A DNA stretch of 64,000 nucleotides from assembly GCA_033977485.1 (NCBI GenBank), contig CM066987.1, positions 87,576,588 to 87,640,587 on the forward strand. Reading direction: 5' to 3'. Each line of letters starts with the position of its first letter. Within the stretch, counting starts at the first letter, position 1. The DNA comes from Hydrangea macrophylla (taxonomy: Eukaryota > Streptophyta > Magnoliopsida > Cornales > Hydrangeaceae). The translations under genes were made by a program, and so were the position numbers. The notes beneath the pieces were generated by a model, which did not search any database, was not told where the DNA came from, and saw nothing but the letters and a program-made list of their open reading frames with translations. This document shows, in pieces, positions 47,850 to 57,732 of this stretch.

Positions 47850-48720
47850 ACCTCTAGATTGAGGCAAATCCGTCATCGCCAGCCCTCTAGATTGAGGAAA
47901 ATTATTGTCATTGGCCCTCTAGATTGAGGCAAATCCTTCGTCGTCAGCATTCTAGATTGAGGCAAATCTGTTGTCGTCATCCCTCTAAATTGAGGTAAAT
48001 CCTTTGTTCTCAGCCCTCTATTTGAGGCAAATTTGTTGTCATCAGCCCTTTAGGTTGAGCCAAATCCTTCATTGTCAGCCCTCTAGATTGAGGCAAATCT
48101 GTTGTTATCAGTCCTCTAGATTGAGGCAAATCTGTTATTATCAGCCTTCTAGATTGAGCAAAATCCTTCGTCGTCAACACTCTAGATTGAGGCAAATCTA
48201 TTGTCGTCAGCCCTCTAGATTGAGGCAAATCCTTCGTTGTTAGCCCTCTAGATTAAGGCAAATCTATTGTCATCAGCCCTCTAGGTTGAGACAAATCCTT
48301 CATTGTCAGCCCTCTAGATTGAGGTAAATCTGTTGTTATCAGCCCTCTAAATTGAGGCAAATCTATTGTCATCAGCCCTCTAGATTGAGACAAATCTGTT
48401 GTCGTCAACCCTCTAGATTGAGGCAAATCCTTCGTTATCAACCCTTTAGATTGAGGCAAATTTGTTGTCATCAGCCCTCTAGATTGAGGTAAATCCTTCA
48501 TCGTTAGTACTCTAGATTGAGGCAAATTTGTTGTCGTCAGCCCTCTAGATTGAGGTAAATCCTTCGTTGTCAGCCCTCTAGATTGAGGCAAATCTGTTGT
48601 CATCAGCCCTCTAGATTGAGGCAAATCCTTCATTGCCAGCCCTCTAGTTTGAGGCAAATCTTTCATTGTCAGCCCTCTAAATTGAGGCAAATCTTTCATT
48701 ATAGACCCTTTTGATTAAGG
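47850..48720 (+). repeat. 33-bp minisatellite, about 26 copies
   Basis: Unit TTGTCATCAGCCCTCTAGAT + TGAGGCAAATCTG, 33 bp, nearly without indels. Because 33 is a multiple of three, the minus strand stays open as an 11-residue repeat (LPQSRGLTTKD) over 48010-48228 and 48253-48699. The reading is most likely a by-product of the period. Copies alternate loosely between AAATCCTTCG and AAATCTGTTG ends, hinting at a 66-bp dimer. Confidence 0.88.
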
Positions 48721-49109
48721 TAGGACTTTCGCATCCATCAGTTATCTCGGGCTACCCCGTCTACTTTTTGATATCTGGGACTTCCACATCTGTCAAGCAT
48801 CTTAGGGATTCCATGTCCATCATTAATGCTTCCACGCCCGTCGATCATCTTGGAGGCCTGAATAAGTTTTTCGGACCGACCATTATAAGATTTGATCAAC
48901 CGTGAGAGATTCGGATTTGAATCTTGGTTCTGGGTCAAGAATTTAAAATAGTTAAGAGAGATTCTCAAAGAATCCAGTACCATCCCTAGCAAAAACCTGA
49001 ACCAAATTTCTGGATTGGTCATCATAAGAATCGGCCAACGATTGAAAACACCGCCAATAGTCAAAAGACCCCGACTCCTAGGGCAAGCATTGTCTATTCA
49101 CAATCCAAG

Positions 49110-50045
49110 GCTCTGTGTGCGTTGATTATCGTGAGTTTCCTCGCTTGTAACTTATCGTTAGCTTTCTCACTTATCGTGAGCTACCTCACTCCTTTGTCCA
49201 AAATTGTGAGCCCCCTCACCTACTTTGTTGGTTATCATGAGCCTCCTCGCTTTTTGTGAATTTTCTCACCTGTTGCTTATCTTGAGCTTTCTCACTTATC
49301 ATGAGCTTCCTCACTCATTTGTCCAAAATTGTGAGCCTTCTCACTTATCGTGTGCTTCTTTACTCCTTTGTCCAAAATTGTGAGCCCCCTCACCTACCCA
49401 TCGGTTATCATGAGCTTCCTCGCTTGTCACTTATCGTGAGCTTCCTCACTCCTTTGTCCAAAAATATGAGCTTTCTCACCAAACCATTATCGTGAGCTTC
49501 CCCATTGCTTTGTCCAAAATTGTGAGCTTCCTCACTTATCGTGAGCTTCCTCACTCCCTTGTCCAAAATCGTGAGCTTTCTCACCACCCAATTATTATGA
49601 GCTTCCTCACCTATCGGTTATCGTGAGCTCCCACACTTATCGTGAGCTTCTTCACTTATTGTGAGCTTCCTCACTCCTTTGTCCAAGATCGTGAGCTTCC
49701 TCATTTATCGTGAACTTCCTCACTCCTTTGTCCAAAATCGTGAGCTTCTTCACCTGTCGCTTATTGAGCCTCACTATCGTGAGCTTCCTCATACCTTTGC
49801 CCAAAATCATAAGCTTCCTCAATCCATTTGTCCAAAATCATGAGTTTCCTCACTTATCATGAGCTTGCTCACTTATCGTGAACTTCCTCACTCCCTTGTC
49901 CAAGATTGTGAGCTTTCTCACCACTCAATTATTATGAGCTTTCTCACCTATCGGTTATCATGAGCTTCCTCACCTATCGGTTATCGTGAGATCTATCACC
50001 TGTCGCTTATCATGAGCTCCCTCACCTATCAGTCATCTTCAATTG
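49110..50045 (+). repeat. GTGAGCTTCCTCAC minisatellite array
   Basis: About 35-40 copies of a core TATCGTGAGCTTCCTCACT, spaced by 18-20 bp or, with an inserted CCTTTGTCCAAAATC, by about 31 bp. The core GTGAGCTTCCTCAC is partly palindromic (GTGAG...CTCAC), so the array can fold into many small hairpins. Confidence 0.85.
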
Positions 50046-50562
50046 TCATCCTCCAGGACCCCACATTCGATCCCATTTGCTTGTTAAGCACACTTCCAAA
50101 AATTTAAGAAGTTTTCCCCGAGACCCAGAGTCTTCCAAACCTTGATATCTTTATCCAAGTCAGTCACTACATCACAGTCGCAACCACTAGCACAACACCA
50201 GCCCACTCGGAGTGGCATAATTCACAGCACCTGCTTATACTAGGATCAGAACACTAGACATGATAGGACTCATGACACAACTCATATCATGTTCACGCAT
50301 GGCATATCATAGCATAGCATCCGCTTATTTTGTTATGCATGTGTGATTTGTTCTTTTGTGCCTCAAACTATGTCCTGGTCTGATTCTCCTTGTGATACGT
50401 AGGCAACTCACGCAGAGCGCGATCAACATTAACCTCTGCATCATGTTTTTTCATCCTTGCATCTTTGCAACACTTTTATCCTAAATCTATAGCCTTCAAA
50501 GACCTGTCTCTTCAAAGCTTTGGCACTCGCTTGTGACATGCGTTGCATCGCAACTTCATGCC
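50046..50562 (+). other. End of the Tat 3' region
   Basis: No gene seen. Includes GATACGTAGGCAACTC (50395-50410), the same phrase as in the repeats at 45716, and leads to the PPT. Confidence 0.5.
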
Positions 50563-50576
50563 AAAGAGGGGCAAAC
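50563..50576 (+). other. Polypurine tract of the Tat-like element
   Basis: AAAGAGGGGCAAAC immediately upstream of the 3' LTR start TGTAGATAGCC. Confidence 0.8.
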
Positions 50577-53500
50577 TGTAGATAGCCCACTATGTCGGCT
50601 ATCAGATTTAGGAGACCCATAGCTTGGTTGTTCACAATGATCGAAAAAGACTAAAAAAGGACTCCTGGAAGTTAGTTCTATCTCTCAAAATGCTCAGAAT
50701 GACCAAAATACCCCTAAAAGCCCAAAAACTCCCAGATTTGGACTGAAAGTTTTGGAAACATGCTACGTCATAAGAAAAGTGATAAAATGAGTTTTAAAGC
50801 AAAATTAGATGAAATCTTCAGCTCCCCAGAGACCCTCGAAAGTCCTGGAAGTTCTCGGAAAGTCCCTGTTGACCGGTTTAACCCAAGTTTGACCAGGTTT
50901 GACCAGGGTTTGACCGAAATCATCCGAATTCTCCAAAAAGTTTCGAGATCATCCTAGATCATATGAAAAGTACTAAAATGAGTTTTAAAAGAAAATCGAA
51001 CAAAAACGTCAACTGTTGGGATCTCCCAGAGGTTCCCAGAACTTCCTAGAAATCCTAGGTTTGACCGATTTGACCTGAAAGTTGACCTTGGAACCGGAGC
51101 ACCATGTTATTTTTCAAACTTTTTTCATGGATACTAGAATTCAATAGCTTTTCAATGGTATGTCATACAAAATTTTTGGATTTAAAACGAACTTATTATG
51201 AATTTCTGAAGGTAAAAAAGATGATCAAATCAGCCTTTATAGCGAATACCGCAAAACGTTTCAAAGTGACTTACCTCCAAACTATTTTTTATGTAAAGTA
51301 GACTCTATTATCTTTCCAATGGTATATCATAAGCTCAATTTGGAGTTCGTATGCATTTTTTGTGAATTTCGGATGAAATAGAGCCTTTTCACAAATACCG
51401 AAACCTCTGGGGGCCTAAACGTAAATTTTTGGGCATCTGAGGAGCAGTTCCGAGGCAGCACTGGGCCACTACCATGACAGCACATGGCCAGTGCCACGGC
51501 AGCACACAACCCCCACATAACCCATTTTTGTAATTTATTTTGGGGGTCCAAATTGAATAATTAAAGACTAAAACGATGTAGTTTTATGTTCACAGATCTT
51601 TGGGACCAATGGGAGCACTTTCTAAATCCCAAAACCACCCCAAATTGGCCTATATAAACCCGTCTTTGCTCTTCATTTTGGAGGGGCCAAGTGCAAAGCT
51701 TAAAAAGCTGTAGAGAGAAAAAGAGATAGAGATAGGTTTAGAAGAGAGAAAAGGAGCTTCTCCCATTGATTTTCTATAGAAAGTGAGTTCTAAACTCAAG
51801 TTCTTCCATCATCCTTCTACATACTTCACATCCAAACCCTGCCGAACCACCATTCTTGAGCAATCTTGAGTTAGGAAGCTACTTCCCTGTCCAAATGTCA
51901 ATATAAATGAGTGAAACACCAAGTTACAAGTCCAATATCTTAATGATCATCATCTATTGATTGCTTATTTGATTGTTTACATATTTTGTTCATCTCTTCT
52001 CACCTCATTTCTTTTTGATTTTTCTTTGATTACTTACATGTTTATTATCATCTAGATAACATGTTGTTTGACGAGAGTGAATCCTTATGGATAGTAGCTC
52101 TTGACCTCAAAGACATGTTTGATGGATGATGATTCTAACTTCTATATATTCATATGCATTATTGAAGTCATGTTCTCAAACAAAACTATGTTTGTGCAAG
52201 CAATGTTAGGAGTTCTTGATATGAGTTTGATGATGATGTTCCAAGTGGTTTTAATCCCCTTTTTGTGCTGGAAATGTGCCTTCAAAACCCCTATTTCAAA
52301 ACCCCTTAAAACCCCCCAACATTTGGATTCCAAGAAATAAGCTTTATTTAACCAAAAATCTCCAAAACGGTGAATGATCTGCGTTCAAAGATTTCTCTAA
52401 TACTCAACAATAAGGTATGATCATGAGACCACTTGGAAAGTCTTTCTAACTCATTATAGAACACCCATGATTTTTGGTTTGACTTGGAAATACTTGGAAG
52501 GATTCCATTTTGGTCCAAACATTCTCTCCAGATATTCTGCCTTTACTGTCATAGCAGCTTGGTTGACTTTCAACTTGTTTTACAGAAAACCTTTCCAAAA
52601 TGAGTGGTCCTAACTCATTTTTTCCTTAAACTTCAGTGTCTGAGGGAACTTTCTGTGTAATATAGGCCTCTAGATATTTTGTTTTCATTTTCTAAGATTT
52701 TTTGAAATTTCAGTCGACAGTACGGATTCTGTTTCTGAGTGACCTCTATTGTTTATATGATTTCTTCCAATCTGTAATAGTTATTGAGGATTGGATTTTT
52801 GATATCTATTCTAGACACAATAAGACTTATCTCCATAAAACATCATCCATTGAAAACATTTCTAACCCTACTTTTCAAATTCTACAAAATCAAGTCACTG
52901 TGCTGTCCACTATTCACATCAAGTGTATTTTTACTTCCATCCTTTGATTTGATGCTTATATGTACTTCAAATTAGTTCATATCCTAGGAAGTGGTCCATA
53001 CCATATTTGTACATATTCCATGATGATTTTCCCATGCATTCATTCATCTTCTAGACTTCTAAGTCACTTTAGAAAACCCATGTACACAAACACACTACAA
53101 CCTTTGCACATTCTAGGATCATGCATTGTATCCATGCAAGATTTGGGATTTTTGTGATTCCTAATCTAAGAAGATTATAAGGAATGAACTTGGTCACACG
53201 TTCATGCTTTCCATCGATCTAATCATTCCTTTTTCATCCGTCCCGGGGATTGAGAGGTCTTCTTTTCTCAAAGATTAACATGCATCATTCTAGCTTGCTA
53301 AGCATATTTTAATCTCTTTGATTATTTGTTTCAAGAACAATTCATGTCCCCCTTTAAATTAGGAAGCCTTGATTACTTGATATGTGATTAGACAATTTTT
53401 TATAGGTTTGTTTGTGTGATCTTTTACTTTACATTGTGTGATATTTGGCTTAGATCTTATGAATGACATCTTATCTTTTGATCTTCCATTTCAAAATTCT

Positions 53501-53833
53501 TGTGTGATGTAATATACTATCATAGTATTAATTGTCGACCAAACATAGTAGAAGATGATTATTTGGATGCTAAATGAGGCCCATTGAAAGACGGGGTGAG
53601 TTGAGGGTGTTTTAGTCATGGCAAATGCTCCTTCCTCTCTCATACCAAAACCCCGAGCCAAGTTCTTTGGTTATGAAGGGCCGGTGCCCTTTATCCATTT
53701 GGGTGAGTCAAAATTAGGTTTCTTGTTCCTTAAAGACCAAGTGGTGACTCTGTATCCGTTTTCGACAGACCTTTTCTTTTTTCCTTTCAAAACAATCTTA
53801 AACAGACAAGTGGTGGAATTCTGCGTGTCCACA
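50577..53833 (+). repeat. 3' LTR of the Tat-like element
   Basis: 3,257 bp, alignable to 30352-33600. Most CG dinucleotides in the GC-rich inverted repeat have decayed here. Ends GTGTCCACA before the TSD CTCC. Confidence 0.88.
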
Positions 53834-53838
53834 CTCCC

Positions 53839-55013
53839 TCAGAATTTATAAACAATTTGAAGGTGCTCATCATGCTTCTCACGAGAAGGCGAGAAAATAA
53901 GAATGTCATCGATAAAAACAATGATAAAATGATCAAGAAACAAACTAAAAATGTAATTCATCAAATCCATAAAAGCCGCTGACGCATTCATTAAACCGAA
54001 TGGCATCACAAGAAATTCAAAATGATCATAATTAGAGTGAAAAGCTGTCTTTGATATGTCCTGCTCTTGAATCCTCAACTGGTGGTAGCCCGATCTCCAA
54101 TCGATCTTGGAAAAACACGTCGACCCATGAAGTTGATCAAACAAGTCTTCGATCCTCGGTAATGGATACTTATTTTGTACTGTCGCTCGGTTAAGCTTGC
54201 GGTAGTCGATACACAACCGAAGTGACCTATCTTTCTTCTTTGCAAAAAGGAAAGGTGCTCCCCATGGTGAAGTACTAGGATGAATGAATCCTTTGTTCAA
54301 CAAGTCTTCTACTTGAGTCTTCAACTCTTTCAGTTTTGTAGGTGCCATATGATAGGGAGGAATAGAAATAGGTAACATGCCTGGAGCGAGGTCTATTGTG
54401 AACTGAACATCACGAATAGACGGTAAACCGGGTAAGTCCTCTAGAAAGACATCCGAGTACTCACAAACAACGAGATAAAACTCTTCTCGAATCACTTCAC
54501 CCTCATTACACACCAAACAAGCCAAGCAATTAGAGTGACTCCTCTCGCACAAACTATGCAAAGAAGAAGTCGAACGATCAAAGCGATCTCCCATAAAGCA
54601 ACAAGGATCCCCCGATGGGGTAAGAAAAGTAACTCTCCTTTTGAAGGAGTCAACAAAAGCTTGATAGGCGCATAGCCAATCCATGCCCAAGATAATATCA
54701 AAACTGGACATATCAATAACAATAAGATCAATAGCAAGGCTCCGGTCAGCTATCACAAGCTCGCAACCGCAACACACTCGATCCAAAGGAACCAAACCTC
54801 AAATAAGAGTGTCTATGAAAAGCGTAGAACCGAACGGCTCATTTCTAAACCTAATACCAATGCAAATGCAAATGAGATGAATGAGTATGATGCTCTAGTA
54901 TCAATAAGAATTGAAGCTTGAGAATTATACATAAGAAGAGTACATCTAATGACTGATGGCTCAGGGATATCCATAGGAGTAGTAGCAAGATTAAACAGAT
55001 TGGAAGGAGGCAT
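53839..55013 (-). pseudogene. Protease and reverse transcriptase of the chromovirus
   Basis: Minus strand. The protease active site reads LIDTRAS (near 54900; normally DTGA), then a frame break. Next comes [18 protein letters not shown], and RT with [52 protein letters not shown] and FIDDILIFS, which keeps the catalytic DD. The frame ends after EHLQIVYKF at 53839 by a one-base deletion just before the Tat insertion site. The missing continuation is at 30351 and below. Confidence 0.9.
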
Positions 55014-55689
55014 TGGAGCCTGTTGTCCTCCCCTATAATTACCCTGATGGTGGTGCTGGCCCCTAGGAACATTAGGCTTGAAACTTTGTGTAGAAGGGGA
55101 GTGGAGGTGGTGAGAAAAAGGAGGTCTGTAACCCTACTACAATGGTCCAGAAAAAGGAAGTTGACTCTGAGGAGGTCCAACCACCAGTGGTGCAGCTAAA
55201 ACAAAAGGAAAATTCCAAATTATATGACTAGGATTACCACAACCAAAACAGCCCGATCACCCATATAACCCTACCACAGGAAAAGCCAGAACATTTAGAG
55301 CCCCAAGACTGAGAATGTCGAGTCTGAAACTATGGGGTTTGGGAAGCCGGAGGAGAGTACTGAGAGGAATAGGAGGACTGATGATGAGTTGGCTCCTACT
55401 TCTGCTTCTTGGAATGATGCCTACTAGATGAGCCCGATTGGAAACCTTTCATGGGAGCACGCGACTACTTGATCTTCTTGGAGTTATGATACTCCTCTTC
55501 AAATACGAGTGCCTTAAGCACCACCTGGCTGTAGGTCGGAAGTTCAAAACCAGTCACTTTGATACGAAGACCTGCCCGAAGTCCTTGCTCAAAAGTACTT
55601 GCCTTGGTAGTATCATTAGCGGTGATGTCTGGTGTAAAACGACCTAAGTCTCCAAACCGCGCCTCATAATCTGCAACTAATAGATCTCC
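55014..55689 (-). pseudogene. Gag C-terminal region with decayed zinc knuckle
   Basis: Minus-strand reading near 55200-55245 gives CFGCGNPSHIIWNF, a CCHC knuckle whose last Cys is Phe. The surrounding Pro/Gln/Ser-rich spacer is interrupted by several stops. Confidence 0.65.
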
Positions 55690-56312
55690 TTACTGAAGAG
55701 CCAAGAACTCGGTCCTCTTTACATTATCCGCCACAGCTGGAAAGTACTTGGTGAGAAAGAGACTAGTAAATGTGTCCCTAGTCATTCCTGCAAGAGGATG
55801 GGTTATGAGAGTAAGCTCCCACCAAATTTGAGCTCTCCCAAAAAACTGAAATGTCGCAGCATCGATACGAAGGTGGTCCTCTACAAGTTCCATATGCTCG
55901 AAGATGTGGACAATCCTCTTCAGCCATAATTCAGCTTGAACCGGATTAGGATCCCCCGTGAAAGTAGGAGGGTTTCGTCTCCCAAACTCTCTCATAGCTG
56001 ATTGAGCCTTCGGCTCTGCTAGTGTAACAGGTACCATAGGTACAACAGGAGCTACGAGTGCCACCTTAGGTGCTATAGGTGCCACAGGTGGGGGTGGAAC
56101 ACCATTCCTTGTTGCTTGAGTGGCTTGGGCGAATCCCCACATGGCCTCGGCCATCTGCTGAAAGAAATGAGCTCCATCAGGGACTACTTTTGGGGTAGAA
56201 GCAGATGACAATGCCTCAGACCCCAGCCTCTAGCCCTTGAATGGCCTCTAGCACGACCTCTGGCTCGACCTCCAGCGCGGCCTCCGGCATATCCTCTAAC
56301 ACGAGGCGGCAT
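55690..56312 (-). pseudogene. Gag N-terminal region of the chromovirus
   Basis: ATG at 56312 starts MPPRVRGYAGG with an Arg/Gly-rich head, typical of Tekay-like gag. A frameshift near 56215 leads to the frame ending at 55690 with a Pro/Val-rich linker, FGRRNPPTFTGDPNPVQAELW, IFEHMEL, and LTKYFPAVADNVKRTEFLALQ, the retrotransposon-gag core. Confidence 0.88.
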
Positions 56313-56622
56313 CGCAAACAAAGCATGAAAATAATATTTAATTAAGTAAGATTGCTAAAAATTAAATCAATGGGCCACAAGCAATAAGTCCTTATGCAAA
56401 TTCTTATGTCACATCTCTACGAATTTAAAAGCATGAGCAGGGAAATAAATAAACATATAATCATGTAGGCATGTAACAACTAAGCATGCTCTCTCAACTT
56501 TATGAACTTAAAGCAATGTGTAAGGACAATGAAATAAGTATAATTAAAAACTTAAGGAGTCCAAAAGAAGTCATGATTAAACCCAGTAAACTCCCAGAGC
56601 GCCAAGTATTCGACCTTGGTTA
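56313..56622. other. 5' leader of the chromovirus
   Basis: Non-coding stretch between PBS and gag start; nothing else recognised. Confidence 0.6.
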
Positions 56623-56636
56623 CCTTTGATACCAAT
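56623..56636 (-). other. Primer-binding site of the chromovirus
   Basis: Minus-strand ATTGGTATCAAAGG starts one base from the LTR. It resembles the initiator tRNA-Met PBS (TGGTATCAGAGC) with one clear mismatch. Confidence 0.8.
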
Positions 56637-57624
56637 CTGTAATGCCCCAAAATCCACGACACGTGGACGGGTCAAAGAGTCAAAGAAAGAGATTAAGAAG
56701 AAGAAGACTTCCCATGTGGATCAATTCAATAGTGCGAAGCCATAAGAGAATCCTACGTGGATTCCAAAAGAAAGTCAAAAAGTCAAGAATTAACCCACTG
56801 AGACCAAACATGTCAAGTAGGGTCAACCCATACTATCCTAATTAAACAAGTAAAGGAGTTTTACTCTTTCCAACATGCATTTAAATGACTTCAGGTTGTG
56901 ATTCTAACAAGTCTAAAGAGATCAAAATCATAAGTAGACCATAGGGGATTTGAAGATCCCGGATACATAACCACGGATATAAACAATGGGAATATTACAA
57001 GTTGTGAACGAGTTCTAATATGAGGACTCTACTAACATTAACAAAAGCATAAAGAGGCTAACATGTGCCCAAGCTAGGTCACAGCTTACAAATAACATAG
57101 ATGAAAGAATTTAAACTCAAGCAATTGTAAGTTCCATAATTCGATCCTAACATGAACGATATCGAATTACAACTGCTACAAGTTTGACAAATGAACTATG
57201 CTTAGTAAGTTCAAAATAATAAGATTTCTCGTGAGGAGCTTTCAAAAACATGAGGTTTAAGCATTGGGATATCCGTGGGCCTTGCCCCTATCAAGATCAC
57301 CTGAAAAGAGTTTTTATAGATTCATTAAGCACAACAGCTTAGTAGAAAACATTATAGATATACAAGATGGATCCCATAACCAAAAATAAGATGTGGTGCC
57401 ATGAATATTGCCTAAGCAATGCAACTAATGAGCCCTCGGGCCATGCACACGTGTTCACTCACCTCGTTACCATACTGTGAGCCACCACCCACTGGTAATG
57501 TAGCATACCAACTTTTCGATAGCTAGTCGAATATAAGTTGGAGTTTGACACGTTCTTTGGTATGTCCACCCTGTCTCACTAACACAACCCATATCCTTAT
57601 TTTTTTTATCCACTTTTATCCCCT

Positions 57625-57661
57625 CCCCCCCCCCCCCCCTTTTTTTTTTGGGGGGGGGGGG
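57625..57661. repeat. C15-T10-G12 homopolymer trio
   Basis: A 15-C run, a 10-T run and a 12-G run in direct succession, able to form a 12-bp hairpin. The other LTR has only C5-T8-G3 at 16315-16330. Confidence 0.85.
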
Positions 57662-57699
57662 TCAGATTTACTTTTATCCCCTCTTACGAATTACTCAAA

Positions 57700-57732
57700 C
57701 TAGTCGATGACCAGTGCTATGCACGGGTTGTA
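57700..57732 (-). terminator. Helitron 3' terminal hairpin and CTAG end
   Basis: Minus strand: CCCGTGC, loop ATA, GCACTGG (6 of 7 pairs), TCATCGACTAG, then host T. It is the replication-termination signal of Helitrons, not a transcription terminator. Confidence 0.8.

Larger units (their letters stand above)
30352..53833 (+). mobile_element. Tat/Ogre-like Ty3/gypsy element lacking pol
   Basis: LTRs at 30352-33600 (3,249 bp) and 50577-53833 (3,257 bp), ends TGTAGACACC...GTGTCCACA. TSD of 4 bp, CTCC, at 30348-30351 and 53834-53837 (the fifth base differs). PBS at 33604-33621 reads TGGCGACTCTGTTGGGGA; PPT AAAGAGGGGCAAAC at 50563-50576. A Tat-type gag fragment (35303-35743) is the only protein piece: protease, RT, RNase H and integrase are absent. 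A long 3' non-coding region (45718-50562) is built from several tandem-repeat families. A copia element sits inside (37024-45717). Own length is about 14.8 kb. It splits chromovirus RT from RNase H. Confidence 0.9.

Noticed and set aside
47850..50045. Possible CRISPR array, because of regular short repeats.
   Set aside because: The repeats are continuous tandem minisatellites without unique spacers, in a plant retrotransposon 3' region.
30880..51301. A 64-codon frame (MLFFKLFSWILEF...) conserved at 30880-31074 and 51104-51301.
   Set aside because: Again a consequence of the twin Tat LTRs; no motif and low-complexity composition.
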